Part shown: one piece after another, positions 1 through 8,178 of the stretch | How the letters are laid out: each line of letters opens with the position of its first letter | Numbering within the stretch: the first letter of the stretch is position 1 | NCBI GenBank assembly: GCA_964520785.1 | Contig: CAZFQG010000156.1 | Span: 1 to 15,361 of the forward strand | Length of the DNA: 15,361 bases | Direction: 5' to 3' | From: CAZFQG01 sp964520785 | GTDB lineage: Bacteria > Planctomycetota > Planctomycetia > Pirellulales > Thermoguttaceae | Translations under genes and position numbers: made by a program | Notes under the pieces: generated by a model | The model's database searches: none | Seen by the model: the letters and a program-made list of their open reading frames with translations, nothing else | What the model was told of the DNA's origin: nothing

Positions 1-926
<926 letters not shown>

Positions 927-938
<12 letters not shown>

Positions 939-955
939 CGCGGGTATGGTAAACT
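927..955 (+). promoter_or_regulatory. Candidate sigma70-like promoter for the ABC-amidohydrolase unit
   Basis: TTGGTC at 927-932 and TAAACT at 950-955 are separated by 17 nt, and TG at 947-948 gives an extended -10. The element overlaps the end of mqnC and would start transcription near 962, ahead of the ABC ATPase gene. Matches to consensus are partial, so this is a candidate only. Confidence 0.4.
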
Positions 956-980
956 CCCTTTATACGCCGCCAGGCGCCGC

Positions 981-1022
981 GTCCGGTTCTCCTCACGACC
1001 GCGAATACCTCGAGAACCGGAC
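981..1022. repeat. Perfect 11-bp inverted repeat between mqnC and the ABC ATPase
   Basis: GTCCGGTTCTC at 981-991 is repeated as its exact reverse complement GAGAACCGGAC at 1012-1022, with a 20-nt loop. No T-run follows, so it is not a standard intrinsic terminator. It could be a terminator-like hairpin for mqnC, or a leader structure or operator for the downstream unit, since it would lie just after the candidate start site near 962. Confidence 0.55.
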
Positions 1023-1064
1023 TTCCGCGCCGACCGGATGCCGCCGGCCGAGACCCCGCGATCG

Positions 1065-1817
1065 ATGATTCAAGTCCGAGACCTTCAGAAACACTATTAC
1101 GACCTGCGGCGCGGCGATTTCGCCGCGGTGGGAGGAATCACGTTCCGCGCACCGGCCGGAAAGATCTACGGGTTGCTCGGCCCCAACGGGGCGGGAAAGA
1201 CGACAACGCTGCGGATGCTCAGCACGATGCTTCGCCCCAGCGGCGGAACGGCCACCGTCAACGGTTTCGACGTCCTCACCGAGCCCTCCCAAGTCCGGCG
1301 GCAGATCGGATTTCTCTCGGCGAATACGGCCATCTACGACCGGATGTCCGCGTGGGAAATGGTCGAGTTTTTCGGCCGTCTGCACGGCATTGAAGAAGAG
1401 CTTCTCCACGAACGGATGGAACACCTCTTCGACCGGCTCGCCATGAATGAAATCCGCGACGTCCTCGGCGGGAAGATGTCGACTGGAATGAAGCAGAAGG
1501 TCTCCATCGCCAGGGCAATCGTCCACGACCCGCCGGTGGTCATCTTCGACGAGGCGACGGTAGGGTTGGACGTTCTCGTGGCGCGGCGGCTCCAGCAAAC
1601 GGTGGCGGAACTCCGCGAGCAGGGGAAGTGTATCCTTTTCTCCACGCACATCATGCGCGAGGCGGAGAAGCTGTGCGACCGCGTCGCCGTCATCCACCGG
1701 GGAAAAATCCTCGCCGAGGGAACCCTCGAGGCGCTCCGCGAGATCCACCAAGAGCGCGATCTCGAGGAACTCTTCTTCCGGCTGATCAGCCGACACGACG
1801 AGGAGCACGCCGGATGA
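1065..1817 (+). CDS. NatA-like ABC exporter ATP-binding protein
   Basis: Nucleotide-binding subunit of an ABC exporter; it hydrolyses ATP on the cytoplasmic face and pairs with the permease that follows. Counting from ATG 1065, Walker A is GPNGAGKTT at residues 39-47. The ABC signature is STGMKQK rather than LSGGQ, which is usual in NatA-type ATPases. Walker B and D-loop read VVIFDEATVGLD, with Ala where Pro is common, and the H-loop is STHIM. The length, 250 aa, fits a stand-alone ATPase. ATG 1065 gives MIQVRDLQKHYYD, which matches where family members begin; ATG 1038 would add nine residues, and neither start has a clear Shine-Dalgarno. The stop overlaps the next start (ATGA at 1814-1817), so translation is probably coupled. 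Substrate is unknown: NatAB proteins export sodium in Bacillus, but this cannot be transferred safely. Confidence 0.9.
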   Translation: MIQVRDLQKHYYDLRRGDFAAVGGITFRAPAGKIYGLLGPNGAGKTTTLRMLSTMLRPSGGTATVNGFDVLTEPSQVRRQIGFLSANTAIYDRMSAWEMVEFFGRLHGIEEELLHERMEHLFDRLAMNEIRDVLGGKMSTGMKQKVSIARAIVHDPPVVIFDEATVGLDVLVARRLQQTVAELREQGKCILFSTHIMREAEKLCDRVAVIHRGKILAEGTLEALREIHQERDLEELFFRLISRHDEEHAG

Positions 1818-4078
1818 ACTGGTTCAACGTCAAGACGATCTTCCTCCGCGAAGTCCGCGATCAACTGCGCGACCGGCGGACGATGTTCATGATCGCCGTG
1901 CTGCCGATCCTGCTCTATCCCTTATTGGGACTGATCTTCCTGCAAATCGCCCAGTTCCTGCAAGATAAGCCGTCAAAAGTGCTCGTCGTGGGCGCGCCGG
2001 ACTTGGGTGAGTTCCCGCCACTCTTCGAGGCCGGCCGCTTCGCGTCGGAGCTTTTCGCGGACCCGAAGCGGAGCGAGCTGCTCGTGGTTGAATTCGTCGC
2101 CGGTGAAGCCGGCGTCGCGCAAAGCGAAGCAAAAGCGGGACGCCGGCCGGCGCGGCCCGGCGTTCAGGTCGGCGCGACTCGGGATGAAGTCCGCGCGGCG
2201 GTCTCCGAGGGCAAGTACCACGCGGCGGTCTGGTTTCCCAGCGACTTCGCCGAGCGGCTTCGGGTCTTTCACGAGAGCCTCGTGATCGAGGACACGACGG
2301 GGAAACCGGCGGTGGTTCCGAGCCCCGAGATCATCTTCACGACGGCGAACGAGCAGTCGATGGAGGGGTTCCGCCGGCTCAGTTCCGTCATGCAACGCTG
2401 GAGTAACCGCGTGGGAGAGATGAATCTCCGCGCGCGCGGTATTCGCGTCGACGCCGCGGAGCCGTTCGAGATTCGGACGTCGGACCTGGCTGTCTCGTCG
2501 GGCCGAAAGGGGATCGCCACGTGGTCGAAGATCCTGCCGGTGATGCTCCTGCTCTGGGCGCTGACCGGCGCGTTCTACCCGGCGGTCGATTTGTGCGCCG
2601 GCGAAAAGGAACGCGGAACGCTGGAAACCCTCCTGAGCAGTCCGGCCGAACGGAGCGAGATCGTCGTCGGTAAGCTGCTGACCGTCATTTCCTTCAGTGC
2701 CGCGACGTCGATACTGAACATGCTCAGTATCGCACTGACGAGCCGGATGATTCTGGCGTGGTATCCCGTCTTGGGCGCGCCGCCTTGGACTTCCGCGATC
2801 TGGCTGCTCTTGACGCTCCTGCCGATGTCGGCCCTCTTCAGCGCGCTGTGCCTGGCGCTGGCGGCCTTCGCGCGAAGCAGCAAGGAAGGGCAGTATTACC
2901 TGATGCCCCTGCTGATCGTAACCATGCCGCTGGTAGTGTTGCCGATCTCGCCGAGCGTGGAGCTGAACCTGGGCAACAGCCTCATCCCGATCACCGGGGT
3001 GGTCCTTCTCCTGCGTTCCCTGCTGGAAGGGTCGTACGCCACCGCGCTTCGCTATGCCTTGCCGGTTCTCGGCGTGACCTTTTTGGGATGCTACTTCGCG
3101 ATCCGCTGGGCGATCGACCAGTTCAACGAGGAATCGGTCCTCTTCCGGGAGACGGAGCGGCTCGATCTGCGGCTCTGGTTCAAACGGTCGTTCCAGGAGC
3201 GCAAGGCGACGCCGACGGTGGCCGCGGGAATCTGCGGAGGGTTTCTCATCCTGATCGTGAAGTTTGTCTTGGAGACGACCGGTTCGTTCCGGCTCGACCT
3301 TAAGGGGATCGTCCAGATGGCTCTGATCTCGCAACTGGTCGCGATCCTGTTCCCGACCTTACTCATGACGCTTGTGAGCACGCGGAGCGCCACGAAAACG
3401 CTTCTGCTTCGTTTTCGATCCTCCACTCCCTGGGCCTGCTTCCTTGCCGTGGCGCTGGCGTTCGCGCTGCACCCGATCGTCGTGGCGCTGCAGGGCGTCG
3501 TCGTCGCGCTATACCCCCTCCCGCCCGAACTCAACGCCCTCTCGGAGGCTTTGGGCCGCGTCCCGTTCGGCCTGCTGCTCCTCCTTTTCGCTGTGCTTCC
3601 AGCGATCTGCGAAGAGCTTGCCTTCCGTGGTTTCGTCCTCTCCGGGTGCCGGCACACGGGACACACGAATCGCGCGGTCGTCGTCAGCGCGCTCCTTTTC
3701 GGCATCAGTCACGTGATCTTGCAGCAGTCGATCCTCGCGTTCGCGGGGGGAGTGGTCATTGGGTACATCGCCGTTCGAAGCGGCAGCATCTTCCCCTGCA
3801 TGTTCTACCACTTCACCCACAATATGCTCAATTTGTCGCTTCCGTACTTCGTCGAATTCATCGAGAACTACCTGCATTCGGAGTTTCTTTTCGACGTGGC
3901 GGAAGGGGCCACCTGTCTTTACCGATGGCCAGTCATTCTGTGCGGGGCCGTCCTGGCGGCCTGCGTCTGGCAGCGGTTCGCCGCGATGCCGGTCGAGAAG
4001 ACCGAGGAGGAGGCGCTCGTCGATGCCGTCCGTTCGGCCGAGCACCGGCGCCGGGTCCTCGAATTGGATGAAGAATAG
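1814..4078 (+). CDS. ABC permease (NatB-like) fused to a CPBP intramembrane protease
   Basis: A 754-residue fusion in the inner membrane. The N-terminal half is an ABC-2/NatB-type permease: a membrane segment near residues 24-46, a long soluble stretch to about 250, then the family hallmark EKERGTLETLLSSP from residue 264 and several hydrophobic helices. The C-terminal part, about residues 530-720, is a CPBP (CAAX protease and bacteriocin-processing) domain with all three motifs: EELAFR with Glu600, Glu601 and Arg605, FGISH with His633, and HFTHN with His666 and Asn670. The putative metal-binding residues are therefore intact and the protease may be active. The start at 1814 is set by GAGGAG at 1800-1805, eight nt upstream, and by overlap with the ATPase stop; the open frame further upstream is a shadow of the ATPase gene. 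To my knowledge this fusion recurs in planctomycetes. Its substrate is not known. Confidence 0.9.
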   Translation: MNWFNVKTIFLREVRDQLRDRRTMFMIAVLPILLYPLLGLIFLQIAQFLQDKPSKVLVVGAPDLGEFPPLFEAGRFASELFADPKRSELLVVEFVAGEAGVAQSEAKAGRRPARPGVQVGATRDEVRAAVSEGKYHAAVWFPSDFAERLRVFHESLVIEDTTGKPAVVPSPEIIFTTANEQSMEGFRRLSSVMQRWSNRVGEMNLRARGIRVDAAEPFEIRTSDLAVSSGRKGIATWSKILPVMLLLWALTGAFYPAVDLCAGEKERGTLETLLSSPAERSEIVVGKLLTVISFSAATSILNMLSIALTSRMILAWYPVLGAPPWTSAIWLLLTLLPMSALFSALCLALAAFARSSKEGQYYLMPLLIVTMPLVVLPISPSVELNLGNSLIPITGVVLLLRSLLEGSYATALRYALPVLGVTFLGCYFAIRWAIDQFNEESVLFRETERLDLRLWFKRSFQERKATPTVAAGICGGFLILIVKFVLETTGSFRLDLKGIVQMALISQLVAILFPTLLMTLVSTRSATKTLLLRFRSSTPWACFLAVALAFALHPIVVALQGVVVALYPLPPELNALSEALGRVPFGLLLLLFAVLPAICEELAFRGFVLSGCRHTGHTNRAVVVSALLFGISHVILQQSILAFAGGVVIGYIAVRSGSIFPCMFYHFTHNMLNLSLPYFVEFIENYLHSEFLFDVAEGATCLYRWPVILCGAVLAACVWQRFAAMPVEKTEEEALVDAVRSAEHRRRVLELDEE

Positions 4079-4081
4079 CCG

Positions 4082-5290
4082 ATGAACGGCCGCAAGACGA
4101 TCCGCGGACGCTTCGTTCTGCCTGTCGACGGGCCGCCAATCCCCGGCGGCACCGTGACCCTGCAAGACGGGCGGATCGTGGAGGTGGGATCGACACCCGG
4201 CGACGACGTCGAGGACCTCGGCAACGTCGCGATCTGTCCCGGGTTGATCAACGCCCATGTCCACTGGGAATTCAGCCGCCTGAACGCTCCGCTGGGCGAA
4301 CCAGGAGCATCGCTGCTGGATTGGATTCCCCGCGTCCTCGTCTACCGCCAGGAGACCGGGTGTGCGAATGATCGCGAGGCCGTCCGTCTGGGAATGGCCG
4401 AGTCCTTTCGGAGTGGAACGGCGGCCGCCGGCGAAATCACCCAGCCGGGGTCTTCCCTGGATGTCCTGATGAACGGTCCTCCCGAGACGGTCGCCTTTCT
4501 GGAATTGATCGGCCCCACCGTCGACCGGGCCAAGAAGGCGTTGGCCGCGGCGGAGGCTTGGATCGCCGAGGCTCAATGGCGCGGATGGATCGGAAGGATC
4601 GGCCTAAGCCCCCACGCCCCCTACACGGTTCACCCGGCACTCCTCGAAGGGGCCCTGCGGTTGGCGCGGCGATGGAATCTGCCCCTCGCCATGCACTACG
4701 CCGAATCGGCGGAAGAACGGGTATTCCTCGACGAAGGGACGGGACCTTTCCGAGCCATGCTCGAGCGACTCGGCGCGTGGAGCCCCGAACTGGCCCCGCG
4801 GGGCGACATTCTAAAGACCCTCTCCGGCGCGCCACGGGTTCTCGTCGTTCACGGAACGTATCTCAGCGACGCGGAGACGGCCTTTCTAGCGGCCCGGTCG
4901 GGGGCGATGTCGGTCGTCTATTGTCCCAGAAGCACGGCCCGGTTCCACTCGCGGCCCTATCCGCTCTCGCGCTTCCTCTGCGCCGGGGTCCACGTCGCGC
5001 TGGGAACCGACGGTCGGGCGAGCGCACCGGATCTCGACATGCTCGACGAAATGCGGTTTCTCGCTGCGCGGCACCCGGACATCTCGCCGGAGACGATCCT
5101 GAACCTGGCGACCGTCGCCGGCGCCGAGGCATTGGGAATCGGCGATGCGTACGGAAGCCTCTCCTCCGGGAAGCAAGCAACGCCGGCGATAATCCGGCTA
5201 CCGGAGGAAACGGCGGAACCTTACGGACTGCTTCTCCATCGCAAGGCGATACCCGTTGATGCGCCGGCGTACGGAAGCCGATTCGCGTAG
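4082..5290 (+). CDS. COG0402 amidohydrolase, possibly aminodeoxyfutalosine deaminase
   Basis: A metal-dependent hydrolase of the TIM-barrel amidohydrolase superfamily, cytoplasmic, 402 aa. The visible metal and catalytic set is His59/His61 (NAHVHWEFS), His178 (SPHAPYT), His205 with Glu208 (MHYAES), His257 (VVHGTY) and Asp310 (LGTDGRAS). This HxxE pattern after strand 5 and the CPRSTARF segment place it with COG0402 deaminases and chlorohydrolases, such as guanine, cytosine and S-adenosylhomocysteine deaminases. It follows the permease-protease by 3 nt and is almost certainly co-transcribed with it. Some COG0402 members deaminate 6-aminodeoxyfutalosine in menaquinone synthesis, and mqnC lies 3 kb upstream, so that role is a reasonable guess; no substrate-specific residue is recognised here. 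An alternative is a nucleoside or pterin deaminase tied to the exporter. Confidence 0.82.
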   Translation: MNGRKTIRGRFVLPVDGPPIPGGTVTLQDGRIVEVGSTPGDDVEDLGNVAICPGLINAHVHWEFSRLNAPLGEPGASLLDWIPRVLVYRQETGCANDREAVRLGMAESFRSGTAAAGEITQPGSSLDVLMNGPPETVAFLELIGPTVDRAKKALAAAEAWIAEAQWRGWIGRIGLSPHAPYTVHPALLEGALRLARRWNLPLAMHYAESAEERVFLDEGTGPFRAMLERLGAWSPELAPRGDILKTLSGAPRVLVVHGTYLSDAETAFLAARSGAMSVVYCPRSTARFHSRPYPLSRFLCAGVHVALGTDGRASAPDLDMLDEMRFLAARHPDISPETILNLATVAGAEALGIGDAYGSLSSGKQATPAIIRLPEETAEPYGLLLHRKAIPVDAPAYGSRFA

Positions 5291-5310
5291 GCGAGAGTTC
5301 CGACGGTTTA

Positions 5311-8151
5311 TCAGCTCGCGATGTCTTCCTCCGCCGGCGTGGCCATCTTCCCAAAACGCCGTTCCTGGCAGATGCCCGAATAGGCCTCGCTGAAGGGGGG
5401 GGGTCTCGTTGCCGGAGGCCAGTAGCGTTCCTCCGGGGCGCCGTGAAGCCGTCGGATCACGTCGTGGGTCGTTTCATCCGCGCTTAGAAAGTCGTCCTCG
5501 TTCCACCGTGCCGCCACGAAACGGGTCTCGGTGAGTTTCTTTGGCAACAGAAAGTACCCGAGTTCGACTGTCTCCGGTTCCGCTTCAATTCCCACGGCGC
5601 CGAGCGATCGGGCATACAGCGGCAACTGGAGATCGATCCATTCCGTACGCCGCCGGTGGGTCTGTTCCGGCGTCTTGCCCGAGTCCCCCGTCTTGTAATC
5701 GATGATCCGCCAGTTGCCGGTGCGTTCGTTTCGATCGATGCGGTCGATTCGTCCTCGTAACGCGAGCGAATACCCGTCGACGGTGATCGCGGCCCTCGAG
5801 GGATCGATGTCGACCTCCGTTTCGTGAATCCGCCAGCCCTCGGCGGCAAGCTTCGCCTGGGCCGTCGCGAACTCCTCGAACCGCCGACGGAGTCCCTCCA
5901 CCTGAATAAGAACCGCCGCCACGGGCGCCGGCTCGAATCGCTTCTTCACCAGCGCGTCCAAGGTTTCACTCAGAAACGCGAACAGCTCCCGGGGATCCTT
6001 CGTCGCCGCCAGGTCGCCGTGGCGGCCGAGCGATTCCAAGACTTCGTGCGCAAGCGATCCGAACGACGCGGCGTCCAATTCGGCGGCCTTGTCGTCGAGA
6101 GAGTCGATCTTCATGCGGTGCTTGAGGAAGTACCGGTAGGGGCACGCCAGATAGTCCTTGAATTCGGTCACCCGCATCGACGTCACGTCCTCCACGACGA
6201 GTCGCGGCGCGAGATGTTCGGGGCGAGGCACCTCGAGGGCGGTGTCAGGCCGTCCACCCCGCAAACCGCCTAAAGGGGCGTGGCGTGGCCCGCCTCCCTC
6301 GGCGAAAAAGGTGCCAACCCGGCGGGTCATCGTCTCGTCGTCACACGCGAATAGGAGCCGGCTGGGGTGAAGCGGATCGTCCTCGACGCTCCGCCTGCCG
6401 GCGATGATCCGCAAATCCTCCTTGGAATACCGCAAGACCCCCAGCGCGTAAGCGTCGCGCGCGTAGCGGCGGTCATTGTCTTCAATTCTCAAGATACGGC
6501 GGAGCCGGTTCGGCAGGAAGGGATCGGAGTTGCGCGAACTCGGTACGATTCCCTCATTCATTCCGGTGAGGATGAGCGTGGGAGCGTCGTCCATCGTCAA
6601 CTCCAACCAGCCCAGAAGTTCAATATCGTTTCCCGTCCGCGCGGCCGGAATCCGCGCGTCTTGCACTTGGGCAAGAACCAGTTCCATCGCAGCGCCGGCA
6701 GTGAATTCCGGCATGAGCGATTTCGGAATCGCCTCCCATTCGTCGAGCGCAGCGCGAATCGCCTCGCATGCATCGGCCATGACCCGGTCGGCTTCCTTTT
6801 CCAAAGAGAGAGTTCGATCGCCGTAAACGGCCAACAGAAGGTCCACGATCGGATCGACCCAATCCGCCAGGGGCCGTACCTCGTGCCGAAGAAACGTTCC
6901 GACGAAGCCGTCCAATGCCTCGAAGACCGCCGAAGCGGTGTCCAAAGGTCGTTCCGCGTCGCTAGAACGCCCCCTTTCCAGACGCGGGAGTTCAAACGGA
7001 ACGATCTCGCGATGAATCCGATCCAACGCGGTCAAGTAATCCTCGACCACCCCATGCCGTCGGAGGGCCGTTTCGACGTCCGGATGGCGCACCACCGCCG
7101 CGAAGGAACGGAAATCACCGTCCTTGGCCATTCGAGCGACCGCCGCCAGCAACCGGAAAGGACCGGTCCGGGCAACCGTCCGTCCGGCTCCGAAACGCCC
7201 GCAAAGACCGCGGTCCGCCATCCTCTGAATGACGTGGGGAACGATCCGCTCGTCGGGGACGCCGATGACGATTTCCTCGGCAGTCCGCCTTGTTCCGCAA
7301 GAGGCAATCGCGCGGAGAACCGCTTCGGCCTGGTCTTCCGGCGCGTCGACGACTTCAATCGCCTCGTCGGGAAGATCGAGCAGGACGTCCTTCCAGCGCT
7401 CGGGAATGAGACAGCCGTGCTCATCGAATCTGTCGGACCAGCCGTCATCGGCGAAAACGAGGGCGGTGACGTGGTCGGATACCTGATCCAGAATAGCGCG
7501 TTGGGCCGCGTTGAGGTCGACGAGTCCGGCAAGAACGATCGGGCCTTCGGCCCGGCATTCGTTATTGCGGATCGCGAAAAGCCTTGCCGTCTGGCGGTCC
7601 CACAAATCGAGGGAGTCCAATCGCCTTAAATAGCGCCGCTGCAATCGGCCAAGCAGCTTCCATCGCGGAATTTCCGTCTCGAACGCCGGAAACGCGGCCC
7701 CCTTCCGGAGGACGTCGTCGAAATCGAGCGCATCGGCCGCCAACTCGCGGTGGAGACCCGAGAGCATCCGCGCCAACGCGAGCCATCCCTGCCAGTCGTC
7801 CGCCTCCGGAAACGTTCGGACGAGTGGCTCCAGGTCGCTCTTCGCGGTACCCCTCAAGACGTCCGCCCACGCCAATCGCTGGACGAGATCTTCCGCGAAG
7901 GGCTTCCGCCGCGCGTACAACATTTCCGGGAGGCCTCCAATCGTGGTCAACTTTGGAGGAATGAGCGCCGCGCCGCGGTCTTCCGCCTCTTGCACGAGCA
8001 GTTCTTCCAGCCGGCGCATTGCACGGCCGCCGGGAAGCGCCACGAGTACGCCTCCTAAGTCCAAATGCCCCGCGTTAAGGAATCGCCGCGACAAGTAATC
8101 CACCGTCGCCGCCAGGCAAGGCCTCCGCCAATCTAGAAAATGTCGTTCCAT
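5311..8151 (-). CDS. AddB/RexB-like PD-(D/E)XK nuclease with helicase-like N-terminus
   Basis: A 946-residue protein resembling the B subunit of AddAB-type helicase-nucleases, which process double-strand DNA ends for RecA-dependent repair. The N-terminus has ALPGGRAMRRLEELL at about residues 38-52, where a helicase would have a Walker A motif, so ATPase activity is unlikely. Middle landmarks are EIVIGVPDERIVPHVIQRM (about 293-311) and LTGMNEGIVP (about 528-537), typical of AddB proteins. The C-terminal nuclease shows EFKDYLACPYRYFLKH (663-678), His702, GRIDRID with Asp803, IIDYKTG with Asp818 and Lys820, and QLPLY with Gln842. Only Cys670 and Cys928 are present where AddB ligates an iron-sulfur cluster with four cysteines. 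No AddA partner is in the window. It begins 27 nt after the dockerin protein gene on the same strand and converges with the amidohydrolase, 20 nt apart. Confidence 0.85.
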   Translation of the reverse strand: MERHFLDWRRPCLAATVDYLSRRFLNAGHLDLGGVLVALPGGRAMRRLEELLVQEAEDRGAALIPPKLTTIGGLPEMLYARRKPFAEDLVQRLAWADVLRGTAKSDLEPLVRTFPEADDWQGWLALARMLSGLHRELAADALDFDDVLRKGAAFPAFETEIPRWKLLGRLQRRYLRRLDSLDLWDRQTARLFAIRNNECRAEGPIVLAGLVDLNAAQRAILDQVSDHVTALVFADDGWSDRFDEHGCLIPERWKDVLLDLPDEAIEVVDAPEDQAEAVLRAIASCGTRRTAEEIVIGVPDERIVPHVIQRMADRGLCGRFGAGRTVARTGPFRLLAAVARMAKDGDFRSFAAVVRHPDVETALRRHGVVEDYLTALDRIHREIVPFELPRLERGRSSDAERPLDTASAVFEALDGFVGTFLRHEVRPLADWVDPIVDLLLAVYGDRTLSLEKEADRVMADACEAIRAALDEWEAIPKSLMPEFTAGAAMELVLAQVQDARIPAARTGNDIELLGWLELTMDDAPTLILTGMNEGIVPSSRNSDPFLPNRLRRILRIEDNDRRYARDAYALGVLRYSKEDLRIIAGRRSVEDDPLHPSRLLFACDDETMTRRVGTFFAEGGGPRHAPLGGLRGGRPDTALEVPRPEHLAPRLVVEDVTSMRVTEFKDYLACPYRYFLKHRMKIDSLDDKAAELDAASFGSLAHEVLESLGRHGDLAATKDPRELFAFLSETLDALVKKRFEPAPVAAVLIQVEGLRRRFEEFATAQAKLAAEGWRIHETEVDIDPSRAAITVDGYSLALRGRIDRIDRNERTGNWRIIDYKTGDSGKTPEQTHRRRTEWIDLQLPLYARSLGAVGIEAEPETVELGYFLLPKKLTETRFVAARWNEDDFLSADETTHDVIRRLHGAPEERYWPPATRPPPFSEAYSGICQERRFGKMATPAEEDIAS

Positions 8152-8178
8152 CGGTATTCCGATATCCGCTTTCGTGGC

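Noticed and set aside
1500..1600. The non-LSGGQ signature (STGMKQK) of the ABC ATPase as a defect
   Set aside because: NatA-type ATPases normally have a GMKQK form here, so it is a family trait.
2709..2732. A 9-bp inverted repeat CGATACTGA/TCAGTATCG inside the permease gene
   Set aside because: One such short-loop stem is expected by chance in a window of this length, and it lies in conserved coding sequence with no regulatory context.
1973..3334. A 453-codon open frame on the minus strand inside the permease-protease gene
   Set aside because: It is highly charged, repeat-like in composition and has no recognisable domain, while the opposite strand encodes clear NatB and CPBP motifs. It is a shadow caused by high GC.
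5291..5319. GCGAG/CTCGC pairing between the amidohydrolase and AddB-like gene ends as a terminator
   Set aside because: The stem is only 5 bp with a 19-nt loop and no T-run, too weak to call.
6367..7629. A 420-codon open frame on the plus strand inside the AddB-like gene
   Set aside because: No family signature is present, and the minus strand carries conserved AddB motifs across the same bases.
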